Shown piece after piece: positions 25,308 to 33,933 of a stretch of DNA of 64,000 nucleotides. This DNA is from Planctomycetota bacterium. GTDB taxonomy: Bacteria > Planctomycetota > PUPC01 > JACPCR01. The notes below the pieces were generated by a model. The model ran no database searches. It was not told the origin of the DNA and saw nothing but the letters and a program-made list of their open reading frames with translations. The first letter of the stretch is position 1. Each line of letters starts with the position of its first letter. Both the position numbers and the translations under genes were made by a program. The stretch spans positions 1-64,000 of the forward strand of contig JAQBXN010000015.1 of the NCBI GenBank assembly GCA_027625095.1, in the 5' to 3' direction.

Positions 25308-26396
25308 TCACTTGGAATCTGCTTTTCTCTCAGCGGCTCGGTACACGTTTGGTGAGCGCCTCCCTGGCGCGCGTTCACCGCTGACCACGACGTAGGTGTC
25401 ATCCCAAACGACTGCGGCTGCCGTCACACGTGAGGAATCGCCAGGAAGTGTTCCTCGATACGACCAGACGTTGGTGCGGGCTTCAAACCGGAGAATGTCG
25501 TGAGTGAATCCCGGGTGTGAGGACATCTTCATCCCCACCATGGAACCATCGACGCCACCCATGATGAGAAGGCCGGCGCCAACGGTCATCGCCGGCGATG
25601 GCGCAGCCGCGACCGGTCGAGGCATGTTGGGTAACCGGGACCATTGCCCCCTGGTGTTGTTTGTACCGGGCGTGAATCGATAAGCGTCATTCAAGTAGGG
25701 AATGATCCGTTCGGCTTTTCCTTCCGGATCTGCTTTCAGCGCGACGCCGCTGAACAGGTGAAAGCCTCCTTCAGCTACCCCCGCCACGGCCAGATGACGT
25801 TCAGATCCCGGCCAGGGCTCGCGTGTCTGCCACTTTCGCTGACTTCCCTCGGCGGCGAGGTCGAGTGACCAGAAGGTGTGCATTGCCTGTACTGCTCCGG
25901 GACTTTCCAAACCACCGGCAATGTAGATAACATCACCCATGCGCGCTCCGGACATGAAAGCGCATGCCTGAGGCAGTTCAGGCCAGGCCGTTGATTTGAC
26001 GGCACCGTCTTTCCACTGAAGTAGAAAGACATTTCGCGAGTGCTTTTCAGCATCTCCGCCGCCAATACAGAGCAGGCCCTCCCCAGTGGAGATGGAGACG
26101 CCGTAGGCGAGCGGCTGCGGAAGCTTCTGTTCGGCGATCTGCCATTTTCCGTCCGGAGTCCCGAGAACAAAGATGGTGTCGTACCAAATCTTTTCTCCAC
26201 CTTGCCATGGTTTCTTGTCGGGGAAATTTGCGCCACCCGCCGCGAGCATCGCGCCGTTGCTTATCCCCGCAAACATACCTGCGAAACCTTCTTTGTCGGG
26301 CAGCCTGGACAGTTTGTCCCAGCGGAGGGTAGTGGGTTCCGCGTGCAGGTTGAGGAACAGAGAAAGTGCGATTGGAATAATCGAATTCGCGTTCAT
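25308..26396 (-). CDS. Secreted kelch-repeat protein (N-acetylneuraminate epimerase-like)
   Basis: 362 residues from the ATG at 26396, which opens a signal peptide (MNANSIIPIALSLFLNLHAEP); a start 39 bases earlier adds a polar lead and is less likely. Six kelch blades can be traced, with recurring GG pairs and W-x-L-P spacing: LPDKEGFAGMFAGISNGAMLAAGGANFPDK, LLCIGGGDAEKH, VIYIAGGLESPG, LFSGVALKAD, LLIMGGVDGS. GGANFPDKKPWQGG-KIWYDTIFVL is the characteristic text of NanM-type sialic acid mutarotases. It follows the GH4 glycosidase by 48 bases on the same strand, so the pair probably serves sugar use. Sialic acid as substrate is an inference only. Confidence 0.8.
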   Translation of the reverse strand: MNANSIIPIALSLFLNLHAEPTTLRWDKLSRLPDKEGFAGMFAGISNGAMLAAGGANFPDKKPWQGGEKIWYDTIFVLGTPDGKWQIAEQKLPQPLAYGVSISTGEGLLCIGGGDAEKHSRNVFLLQWKDGAVKSTAWPELPQACAFMSGARMGDVIYIAGGLESPGAVQAMHTFWSLDLAAEGSQRKWQTREPWPGSERHLAVAGVAEGGFHLFSGVALKADPEGKAERIIPYLNDAYRFTPGTNNTRGQWSRLPNMPRPVAAAPSPAMTVGAGLLIMGGVDGSMVGMKMSSHPGFTHDILRFEARTNVWSYRGTLPGDSSRVTAAAVVWDDTYVVVSGERAPGRRSPNVYRAAERKADSK

Positions 26397-26444
26397 GTTT
26401 GCGCCTTGTGGAAAAGTGGATGGTCGCCGCCCCACCCGACGAAG

Positions 26445-27752
26445 TCAGGCATAAGGTTTTAAAGGCGGCATTAGATGGGACTGGGCCTCCAGGAGCGCAT
26501 CGACCGTTTTCCTGATCTGAGGAAGGCTGAGCTGTGACATCGTGTTTGGATCGAGCATCGCCGCGTGGTGTGCATGCTCGGAATTCTCTTCAAGGATGGC
26601 GCGCACGGTAAGTCCCTGCATGGTGACATTTGTCTGGCATAGCCCCGCACACTGGGGAGGAAGTGGGCCGAAATAGCAAGGCTGAATTCCCTCCCGAGTC
26701 ACCAGGCATGGCACTTCCACGCAGCATCCATCCGGCAGGTTTGGAATCAGGCCAGTATTCCGAACGTTCCCGTAGATACAGCAGGGCGCGTCTGTCTCCA
26801 TTGCATGGATGATACGGGCCCCGTATTCGTTGGAGCGCTTTATTTCCGGGGTGCTGTCAGACGCTTGTGCCATAGCCTCTTTTCTCTGTTTCTCCCGGTC
26901 CTCCATCTGTTTCTGAAATGCTGCGCCCGTGCGCGGCTTGATATCGAGGCGTTCGATTTCCTCCGGTGATTTCATGAAGTAGGGCACATACTCAGCCATG
27001 TGAGTCGAAGACTCGGTCACGAAATAATCAAAGTGACGCATGATCTCGAAACGCACCCGGTCCTTCGCCACGATCTCTTCGTTCTCCAGGCACTTTTTCA
27101 GCCGCGGGTAAAGATCCTCACCATCTATGGAGAGTTCTGTAAACCAGGCCATGTGATTGATTCCGCCAACCTGAAATCTCAGCCGCTCGTAATCCACCCC
27201 CATATAGCCTGCCAACTGCGTACTGGTGTGCTGGACGCTATGGCAAAGGCCGACGGAGGAAATGCTGGTCGCCTCATTTATGGCCCACTGGATCATGGCC
27301 ATGGGGTTGGTGTAGTTGAGCAGAACCGCGTCCGGGCATCTGCGCTCCATTTCCCGGGTAATCTCGAGTATCGCCGGAATCGTGCGAAGGCCCTTGAAGA
27401 TGCCTCCAATCCCGACGGTGTCCGACACAGTCTGGCGAAGTCCGCCTACATCCAAAGGAATCTGGACATCGCTCTGCTCCTCGCGCATGCCACTTCCGAC
27501 CCGGATCGAAGTGATGACGTAATCCGCACCTTCCAGCGCCGCCCCCCGCTCGGTTGAAGCCTCAAGCCGAGTGGGAAGTGAGTTCTCAGCAATAACTCTT
27601 TTCAGGATCGAAAACGTGAATTCGAGATTCTGCGGATTGGGATCGACCAGATGAATCGTCGAACTCTGCAGCTCCGGGAAAGAAAGAATGTCAAGTACCA
27701 GTCGTCTTCCGAAACCGATACTGCCTGCGCCGAGGAAGGCGATTTTTGCCAT
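26445..27752 (-). CDS. Glycoside hydrolase family 4 (alpha-galactosidase/alpha-glucosidase type)
   Basis: 435 residues. The N-terminal Rossmann fold (KIAFLGAGSIGFGRRLVLDIL) binds NAD, and the family's redox-elimination chemistry needs a divalent metal held by the Cys in GLCHSVQ and the His in GGINHMAWF. Both motifs are intact. CHS is the motif of MelA-like alpha-galactosidases and related alpha-glucosidases and alpha-glucuronidases, as opposed to the CNxP motif of 6-phospho-glucosidases. GIGGIFKGLRTIPAILEI and LLNYTNPMAMI are also typical. No signal peptide: it is cytoplasmic. Which sugar it attacks cannot be settled from sequence alone. Confidence 0.92.
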   Translation of the reverse strand: MAKIAFLGAGSIGFGRRLVLDILSFPELQSSTIHLVDPNPQNLEFTFSILKRVIAENSLPTRLEASTERGAALEGADYVITSIRVGSGMREEQSDVQIPLDVGGLRQTVSDTVGIGGIFKGLRTIPAILEITREMERRCPDAVLLNYTNPMAMIQWAINEATSISSVGLCHSVQHTSTQLAGYMGVDYERLRFQVGGINHMAWFTELSIDGEDLYPRLKKCLENEEIVAKDRVRFEIMRHFDYFVTESSTHMAEYVPYFMKSPEEIERLDIKPRTGAAFQKQMEDREKQRKEAMAQASDSTPEIKRSNEYGARIIHAMETDAPCCIYGNVRNTGLIPNLPDGCCVEVPCLVTREGIQPCYFGPLPPQCAGLCQTNVTMQGLTVRAILEENSEHAHHAAMLDPNTMSQLSLPQIRKTVDALLEAQSHLMPPLKPYA

Positions 27753-27870
27753 TTTAGATCTCCGAAATGTAGCTCTTCATGCCACCATTCCTTATTGCCT
27801 GCCCTCTCCAATGTCAATTTCTGACCCGCCAGAGCTCGGACTATGGAGAGCCCGGCTGCGCGGGCAGGCT

Positions 27871-29067
27871 TCACTTCGTCAATGACGGAGTGCGAAGCAC
27901 ATAGCCGTAACTGTCCTGTTCGAGCTTTCCCAGCAGATCGAGGGAGCGGCCCACGACCAGGGCCGAGTGGCCGAAACGTTCGCGAATCGTATCGATTGAT
28001 CGGTAGAGGGATCGGAAGCGTGCCTCCTGCTTTTCGTCGAAAAGCGGCGTCTGAAAACCGGAATCGGGGACTAAGTTAGAAAGCACGATGCCGACATGAC
28101 GCAGGGCCGCGCGGCGGGTGTAGATGCGCTTGAGCGTGTCAAGGACGACTTCGTAGACCTCGGTGTCCATAACCGTTGGCTCGGGAATCGTGCGACTCTT
28201 TCCCTCGCCTTTGAAATCGTTGTACCGGATGCGGGTGGTGACGGTGCGGACCTTGAGCCCCAGGCTGCGCATGGTGCGCAGAGCCCGCTCGGTGAGGTAG
28301 TAGAGCATCGCGTGAATTTCATCGAGGTCGATGGTCTCTTTGTGAAAGCTGGTCTCACGGGAGATGGTGCGGGGGATTTCCCGTTCGCTGACGGCCTGGG
28401 TGTCCCTGCCGCGGGCACGCTCGTAGATGGCGATGCCGTGGACACCGAGGAGAACCTGGAGATCCTCCATGGATACCTCACGTAAATCGCTCACGGTTCG
28501 GATGCCCATGTTGTCGAGTTTCTTCCCTGTGGCGGGACCAACGCCGGGCAGGTCTTCAATGGGCCGGTTGCGAATGAACGCGTCGACATCTGCTTCTCTG
28601 ATGTACTGCACACCATTCGGTTTCACTGACTTGCCGGCCATCTTTGCGACCATCCGGTTCGGGCCGAGACCGATGGTGACGCTGAGCCCGACTTCTTCAG
28701 TGATACGCTTCTTGAGCTGGATAGCGGCATTCATGAAGCCACGGTGATAACGTTCGGTGCCGGCAAGATCGCAGTAGGCCTCATCGAGAAACGTCTCCAT
28801 GCCGCATGCAAACTCACCACACAGCTCAAACACCCGTTCTCCAAAGCAACGGTAAACGGAATAGTTGCCATCCAGTATAACCACCTGTGGACACAGCTTA
28901 CGCGCCTGCCGCAACGACATCCCGGCGCTGCACCCAAACCGCCGCGCTTCATACGAACAGGAGGCAATCACCCCATTGCCGACAATCACCGGCCGCCCCA
29001 GAAGGTGCGGATTACGAAGCTGCTCAACAGAAGCGAAAAAAGCATCGAAGTCGATGTGCAGGATCAC
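27871..29067 (-). CDS. dinB: DNA polymerase IV (Y family)
   Basis: 398 residues. The Y-family palm and fingers motifs are in order: DFDAFFASVEQ (residues 6-16), SYEARRFGCSAGM, ILDGNYSVYR, and the catalytic acidic pair in ETFLDEAYCDL (about residue 99), followed by VSVTIGLGPNRMVAKMAGK-like text (GLSVTIGLGPNRMVAKMA), the helix-hairpin-helix EDLPGVGPATGKKLDNMGIRTVSDL, and the little finger domain. It performs error-prone translesion synthesis. FLDEAYCD differs slightly from the common SIDEAFLD but keeps the acidic residues. A GCCCG/CGGGC stem (27850-27865) lies right after the stop. Single-gene unit. Confidence 0.93.
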   Translation of the reverse strand: MILHIDFDAFFASVEQLRNPHLLGRPVIVGNGVIASCSYEARRFGCSAGMSLRQARKLCPQVVILDGNYSVYRCFGERVFELCGEFACGMETFLDEAYCDLAGTERYHRGFMNAAIQLKKRITEEVGLSVTIGLGPNRMVAKMAGKSVKPNGVQYIREADVDAFIRNRPIEDLPGVGPATGKKLDNMGIRTVSDLREVSMEDLQVLLGVHGIAIYERARGRDTQAVSEREIPRTISRETSFHKETIDLDEIHAMLYYLTERALRTMRSLGLKVRTVTTRIRYNDFKGEGKSRTIPEPTVMDTEVYEVVLDTLKRIYTRRAALRHVGIVLSNLVPDSGFQTPLFDEKQEARFRSLYRSIDTIRERFGHSALVVGRSLDLLGKLEQDSYGYVLRTPSLTK

Positions 29068-29130
29068 ACTTTAATGTTCAAAGGTTCTGAAGTTTGAAGA
29101 ATCATTACTGACAGTATTGATCATAGGGGA

Positions 29131-29229
29131 CAGAATAATTGAAGATAGTCATGATACTTTCCTGAGTATGTCTGGCTGCGAAGCCGGATGATTTCTTGAT
29201 TTCAATATACTCTGTTCCAAATTATTCTG
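29131..29229. repeat. Inverted repeat (CAGAATAATT) flanking a short insert
   Basis: CAGAATAATT at 29131-29140 and its exact complement at 29220-29229 bound a 79-base AT-rich stretch that holds a CTGGC/GCCGG stem. The whole occupies the divergent space between dinB and the AlkP-family gene, ending 7 bases before the latter's ATG. It resembles a small non-autonomous mobile remnant, but no target duplication is seen. Confidence 0.4.
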
Positions 29230-29236
29230 GCATCTC

Positions 29237-30613
29237 ATGAAACCACTCGTCGTCATTGAAACCCCCGGCCTGACGCGTGCAATGGTCGAGGCGCACGCGC
29301 CTGGCCTGGCAGATCTCGGCAGGGAGGGCCATTTTGGAACATTAGATCCAATTCTGCCCGCGCTGACAATGCCGGTTCACTCTACGTTGATGACTGGGTC
29401 GCAGCCATCAAGGCATGGCGTGGTAGCCAACGGATGGTTCGTCCGCTCGCAGAACGAGGTGCGCATGTGGCAGCAAAGCGAGCGATTGGTACAGGGCGAA
29501 CGGGTCTGGGAATCGGCGAAGAAGAGAAACTCCGAGTTTAAATGCCTCAAATACTTCTGGTGGCCGGGTATGGCATCTACGGCAGACGTGTTCGGAAACG
29601 TCCGACCCATTTATTATGCCGACGGACGAAAAGGGCCGGACATCTATATGAACCGGCAAGGCCTTGCTGAAGAAATTCAGTCCCGCTTTGGCACGTTCCC
29701 CCTGTTCAAGTTCTGGGGGCCCGGCGCTGATATTACTTCAACCGAATGGATCGCAGAGACAGCACGTTACCTCTTCGACAAGGAACGGCCGAACCTCAGT
29801 CTGATTTATCTGCCTCATCTTGATTACAGGCAGCAGACGCACGGGCCCAGCCACGAATCGATCGCTGAAGAGGTGAAGGCTCTCAATAAGGTGATTACCA
29901 GACTCATTGACCACTTCCGATCTAAGGGCGCGGAAATCCTCATCCTGAGCGGCTATCACATGAATCAGGTGGATACGCCCATTCACCTGAACCGGTCTCT
30001 GCGCGAGCAAGGCTGGTTGAAGGTTGTCCGAAATCCCGCGGGAGAACTCATCGATTACGGCATCTCGGAAGCGTTTGCGGTCGCCGACCACCAACTGGCT
30101 CACGTTTACGTTCCGGATGACAGGATCAGGCCTGCGGTCAGAGAGCACCTCAGGAGCGTCGAAGGCATCGATGAGATACTTGAGGGAGAGTCACTCTCTG
30201 CTGCCGGTCTGGCACATCAGAACTCGGGCGATTTTGTGGTGACCGCGAAGTCCAACTCCTGGTTCACTTATTACTATTGGCAGGAGGATGCAGCGGCCCC
30301 GGATTTTGCTCGTACGGTCGCCATTCACGACAAGCCGGGCTATGACCCCTGCGAGATGTTTCTCGATCCATCGATACCTTTCCCGAGGCTGAAGGTCGGC
30401 TGGTTGCTTGCAAAGAAGTCGCTCGGATTCAGGTACAACATGAACGTCATTCCCCTCGATGCTTCGCTGGTCAGAGGTTCGCACGGGTTGAAACCGACAA
30501 ATGAAAGCTCCGCGCCGGTGTTCATTGCCAGCCAGCCAATCAGCGGGATTGCCGAAGGTGTTCCGATGGTCGATGTGAAGAAGATCATGTTGAGGATGAT
30601 CTTTGGTGAGTAG
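29237..30613 (+). CDS. Alkaline phosphatase superfamily / nucleotide pyrophosphatase-like protein
   Basis: 458 residues, cytoplasmic. The NPP-type nucleophile threonine lies in PALTMPVHSTLMTGSQPSRHGVVANGWF, one metal pair in YLPHLDYRQQTHGPSH and a late histidine in RGSHGLKP. The C-terminal text WFTYYYWQEDAAAPDFARTVAIHDKPGYDPCEMFLDPSIPFPRLKVGWLLAKKSLGFR is characteristic of a bacterial subgroup that, as I recall, includes proteins encoded in the ebo cluster. Unlike classical members, the N-terminal metal Asp is absent (VVIETPGLT) and the SDH motif is SGYHM. Metal binding is therefore altered and the phosphodiesterase activity is uncertain. No ebo genes surround it here. Confidence 0.8.
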   Translation: MKPLVVIETPGLTRAMVEAHAPGLADLGREGHFGTLDPILPALTMPVHSTLMTGSQPSRHGVVANGWFVRSQNEVRMWQQSERLVQGERVWESAKKRNSEFKCLKYFWWPGMASTADVFGNVRPIYYADGRKGPDIYMNRQGLAEEIQSRFGTFPLFKFWGPGADITSTEWIAETARYLFDKERPNLSLIYLPHLDYRQQTHGPSHESIAEEVKALNKVITRLIDHFRSKGAEILILSGYHMNQVDTPIHLNRSLREQGWLKVVRNPAGELIDYGISEAFAVADHQLAHVYVPDDRIRPAVREHLRSVEGIDEILEGESLSAAGLAHQNSGDFVVTAKSNSWFTYYYWQEDAAAPDFARTVAIHDKPGYDPCEMFLDPSIPFPRLKVGWLLAKKSLGFRYNMNVIPLDASLVRGSHGLKPTNESSAPVFIASQPISGIAEGVPMVDVKKIMLRMIFGE

Positions 30614-30734
30614 ACACCTGAGACAGCCATCCCCCAATTTTGGAGCCGGGCGCACTGGCCAGCCATTGAAGGCCATTCGTGCCCTGATATTCTTCAGTCC
30701 TCTCCGAAAGACAAACCCGCAAAAGGAGTTGGCC

Positions 30735-31475
30735 ATGCGAAGTTCATTTCTTCTGCTCTCACTTGCCATGCTCGCCGTCGGATTTGGCGATGTGGTGTAT
30801 TTCAAGGACGGCTCAAAACGCGAGGGGACAATCACGACCGAATCAGGGGAAGAAGTGCAGTTGTCAGTTCTATTCGGTGCCATTTCCGTGCAGGTGACGA
30901 TTCCCAGGGACCGCATTGCTCGTATTGAAAAAATGCAAACAGAGGGCCAGAAGGTCCTCAGCGAATACCAGAGCCGTCTGCGCAGTCTGGACGATACAAA
31001 GGCGGATGAATGGTACAGCCTCGGGATCTGGTGCGAGCAGAACAAACACCTGGCTCGAGAAGCCCGCCGCGCCTATCAAATTGCTCTCGAAATCGATTCC
31101 CAGCATGACGGCGCCAACCTCAAACTCGATAACGTTCAGCACAACGGCGTCTGGATGACGCGCCAGAACGCTGCCCACGCAAAACACAGCGATGAAGATA
31201 TTACCAAAGCGCTCGACAGAGATGAGAAACCAACTCAACCGGACAGTGTGGCTCTCTTCGAAAAATACCTCACCGAATCCATTGAGTCGCAACGGCAGCG
31301 AGCCATCAAGGCCGAATCAGAGTTGGCTATCGAACGGAAACTGCGACTGGAAGCGGAAAGAACGGTAAAGGAGCTGGAAGACAGGGTGGGCCGGCTTGAA
31401 CGGCAGCTCTCACGGTCGAGCATCACCATCCCCGAACGGCGGCCGGTGATTATCATCAGGAATCCAGGTGATTAA
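30735..31475 (+). CDS. Secreted coiled-coil protein of unknown function
   Basis: 246 residues from the ATG at 30735, preceded by AAAAGGAG at an ideal distance. Signal peptide MRSSFLLLSLAMLAVGFG. Residues about 19-60 (DVVYFKDGSKREGTITTESGEEVQLSVLFGAISVQVTIPRDRIARIEK) form a small beta domain common at the start of exported proteins in PVC bacteria. Residues about 80-120 look TPR-like (WYSLGIWCEQNKHLAREARRAYQIALEID), and about 170-230 form a long charged coiled coil. The tail is basic (RRPVIIIRNPGD). A structural or adaptor role in the periplasm is plausible. Not recognised as a named family. Confidence 0.75.
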   Translation: MRSSFLLLSLAMLAVGFGDVVYFKDGSKREGTITTESGEEVQLSVLFGAISVQVTIPRDRIARIEKMQTEGQKVLSEYQSRLRSLDDTKADEWYSLGIWCEQNKHLAREARRAYQIALEIDSQHDGANLKLDNVQHNGVWMTRQNAAHAKHSDEDITKALDRDEKPTQPDSVALFEKYLTESIESQRQRAIKAESELAIERKLRLEAERTVKELEDRVGRLERQLSRSSITIPERRPVIIIRNPGD

Positions 31476-31610
31476 GGATCCAGTATCTCAAATCCGGCGT
31501 CGGTGCTCGGATTCCGATACCCGTTACCCCGATTGCGATTCCAGAATTCAATATCAAACTAGCCGCTCCAATTAAGGCATCACAAATCATCAGATACGGA
31601 GCGAAGCACC

Positions 31611-32672
31611 ATGAGTTTCAAGATTGGCATCATGCCCGGCGATGGCACGGGCCCGGAAGTCACTGCGGAAGGGGTTAAAGTTCTCGACGTAGTCGCGGAA
31701 AAGAATGGCTTCACACTTGAAAAAGTAAACTTTGATTTCGGCGGCGAACGGTTCCTACGGACCGGTGAAGTCCTGCCGAATTCAGCCATCGATGATTTCC
31801 GAAAACTCGATGCGATCCTCCTTGGCGCCATTGGGCATCCGGATGTCAAGCCCGGAATTCTCGAGCAGGGTCTTCTCCTGCGAACTCGGTTCGAACTCCG
31901 CCAATACATAAACCTGCGGCCGGTAAGGCTCTACCCAGGGGTTCCCACGCCCCTCGCCAATAAAGGGCCTGAAGATATTGACTTCGTTATCGTCCGTGAA
32001 AACAACGAAGGACTTTACTGCGGCGCTGGCGGTTTCATGCACAAGAATACCGAAGACGAGGTTGCGACCCAGCTCCTGATCAACACCCGCGCCGGCGTCG
32101 AACGCTGTATCCGATGGGCGTTTGAATACACACGAAAATACGGCAAGCATGATCCCAAGATGCTGACCCTGGTTGCAAAAACCAACGTGCTTACCTTCGC
32201 ACACGATCTTTGGGATAGAGTCTTCCACGAAGTGGGTAAAGCGGATTATCCGGAGATTAAACGTGACTACGCGCATGTGGACGCCACCTGCATGTGGATG
32301 GTCAAGAATCCCGAATACTTCGACGTCATCGTCACCACCAACATGTTCGGCGACATTATCACCGACCTCGGTGCGATGCTGCAGGGCGGAATGGGTATTG
32401 CTGCCGGTGGGAATATCAACCCGAAAGGTGTCTCCATGTTTGAGCCTATCGGCGGGAGTGCTCCCAAGTACACCGGCCAGGGTGTGATCAATCCTCTCGC
32501 CTCAATTTGCGCCATGGGCATGATGCTGCAGACACTTGGTGAAGACGCCGCGGCGAATCAGGTTGAAGAAGCGGTAAAGGTCGTCACCAGCACCAAGCTC
32601 AAGGGCATGGGCGCCGGCCGGATGGGTTATTCCACCTCGGAAGTGGGTGACCTTGTTGTCCAGGCCCTTTGA
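31611..32672 (+). CDS. leuB: 3-isopropylmalate dehydrogenase (isocitrate/isopropylmalate dehydrogenase family)
   Basis: 353 residues. Family features: [16 protein letters not shown] at the N-terminus, the substrate arginines in [25 protein letters not shown], the catalytic YCGAGG and lysine in LVAKTNVLT, and the metal-binding [14 protein letters not shown], then [21 protein letters not shown]. The arginine pattern LLxxRFxLxxYxNLRP resembles actinobacterial-type LeuB. The enzyme oxidatively decarboxylates 3-isopropylmalate with NAD in leucine biosynthesis. A related beta-decarboxylating dehydrogenase (tartrate or homoisocitrate) is possible. GGAGCG precedes the ATG by 7 bases. Next gene 28 bases on is argJ, an amino-acid pathway neighbour. 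Confidence 0.85.
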   Translation: MSFKIGIMPGDGTGPEVTAEGVKVLDVVAEKNGFTLEKVNFDFGGERFLRTGEVLPNSAIDDFRKLDAILLGAIGHPDVKPGILEQGLLLRTRFELRQYINLRPVRLYPGVPTPLANKGPEDIDFVIVRENNEGLYCGAGGFMHKNTEDEVATQLLINTRAGVERCIRWAFEYTRKYGKHDPKMLTLVAKTNVLTFAHDLWDRVFHEVGKADYPEIKRDYAHVDATCMWMVKNPEYFDVIVTTNMFGDIITDLGAMLQGGMGIAAGGNINPKGVSMFEPIGGSAPKYTGQGVINPLASICAMGMMLQTLGEDAAANQVEEAVKVVTSTKLKGMGAGRMGYSTSEVGDLVVQAL

Positions 32673-32700
32673 ACCAGCCCATCCAAATTTTGAGGGCAAC

Positions 32701-33933
32701 ATGACCAAGGCATCCACAGCAGTAATCAAACAAATCAAAGGTGGCGTTCTTGCCGCTTCAGGATTTCGAGGGGCAGGTCTTGCCTGCGGAATTAAATCGG
32801 AGAAAGGGCGTAAGGATTTGGCGCTTCTTGTACCTGATGCCCCCGCAGTTGCCGCTGCCACTTTTACCCAGAATAAGGTTCGTGCTGCATCGGTACTTTG
32901 GGATGCGTCCGTCCTGAAAAAGCATTCGCACGTTCGCGCGGTCGTTGTGAACAGCGGCAACGCCAATGCCTGCACAGGGGATCGCGGTGAGCTGGATACA
33001 CAGACCATGGCGTCTACAGTGGCCGGTGCACTCGGCTGCTTAACCGATGAAGTTCTTGTTTCGTCGACGGGAATCATCGGTAAGTTCCTGCCAATTGAAA
33101 AAATCATCAGCGGGATCGGTAAGGCTCACAAAGCACTGTCGAACAACCCCGCGGCCGCCGGCAGATTCGCGGATGCCATCCAGACCACAGATACGGTTCG
33201 AAAGGACTTCGCCCTTCGGGTCGAGCATGATGGGGGCAGCTTCGCGATCGGTGGGTGTGCAAAAGGTGCGGGAATGATTGGGCCAAATATGGCAACAATG
33301 CTGTGTTACATCACCACCGATGCGGAAGTCGATGTAAAGACGCTGCGACGAATGCTTTTGCAATCGGTAAACGTCTCACTCAACTGCATCTCCGTCGACG
33401 GGCACAACAGCACGAACGATACCGTCCTTCTGCTTTCCAGCGGGGCTTCAGGTTATAAAGTGAGTACTGCCGAACGTGAGAAAGTTTTCAAAGACGCGCT
33501 CGACCGCGTAGCCATTGAATTGGCCAAAGCGATCATCCGCGATGGAGAAGGGGCAACTAAACTGGTGCAGATTGATGTGACCGGAGCGAAGACAATGGCC
33601 GACGCGAAACTGGTGGCGCATGCTATCTCCCGGTCGCCGCTGAATCTGACGGCTGTGCATGGGGGAGATCCGAACTGGGGCAGGTTCGTTTCAAGTGCCG
33701 GTTATTCCGGGGCAGCCATGAAAGCCGAGAAAACCACTCTTTTCATCAACGGCAAGCTCACATTCGACCATGGCATGCCCGCCGATACTCCGACGGAAGA
33801 ATTGGCCACGGAAATGCGGAAAGAAGAAATTGTACTTCATATCGATATGGGGCTGGGATCGGGCAAGGCGACCTACTGGTGCTGCGACCTGTCCCGGGAA
33901 TACATAACGATTAACGCAGACTACCACACCTGA
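32701..33933 (+). CDS. argJ: Glutamate N-acetyltransferase / amino-acid acetyltransferase
   Basis: 410 residues from the ATG at 32701 (GAGGG upstream). ArgJ is made as a precursor that cuts itself before a threonine: the site is AT in GMIGPNMATMLCYITTDA. Other family text is AVVVNSGNANACTG, KGAGMI and GGDPNWGRFVSSAGYSG. The enzyme moves acetyl from N-acetylornithine to glutamate (and, in bifunctional forms, from acetyl-CoA) in arginine synthesis. Whether it is mono- or bifunctional cannot be read off. It overlaps the next gene's ATG by one base. Confidence 0.95.
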   Translation: MTKASTAVIKQIKGGVLAASGFRGAGLACGIKSEKGRKDLALLVPDAPAVAAATFTQNKVRAASVLWDASVLKKHSHVRAVVVNSGNANACTGDRGELDTQTMASTVAGALGCLTDEVLVSSTGIIGKFLPIEKIISGIGKAHKALSNNPAAAGRFADAIQTTDTVRKDFALRVEHDGGSFAIGGCAKGAGMIGPNMATMLCYITTDAEVDVKTLRRMLLQSVNVSLNCISVDGHNSTNDTVLLLSSGASGYKVSTAEREKVFKDALDRVAIELAKAIIRDGEGATKLVQIDVTGAKTMADAKLVAHAISRSPLNLTAVHGGDPNWGRFVSSAGYSGAAMKAEKTTLFINGKLTFDHGMPADTPTEELATEMRKEEIVLHIDMGLGSGKATYWCCDLSREYITINADYHT

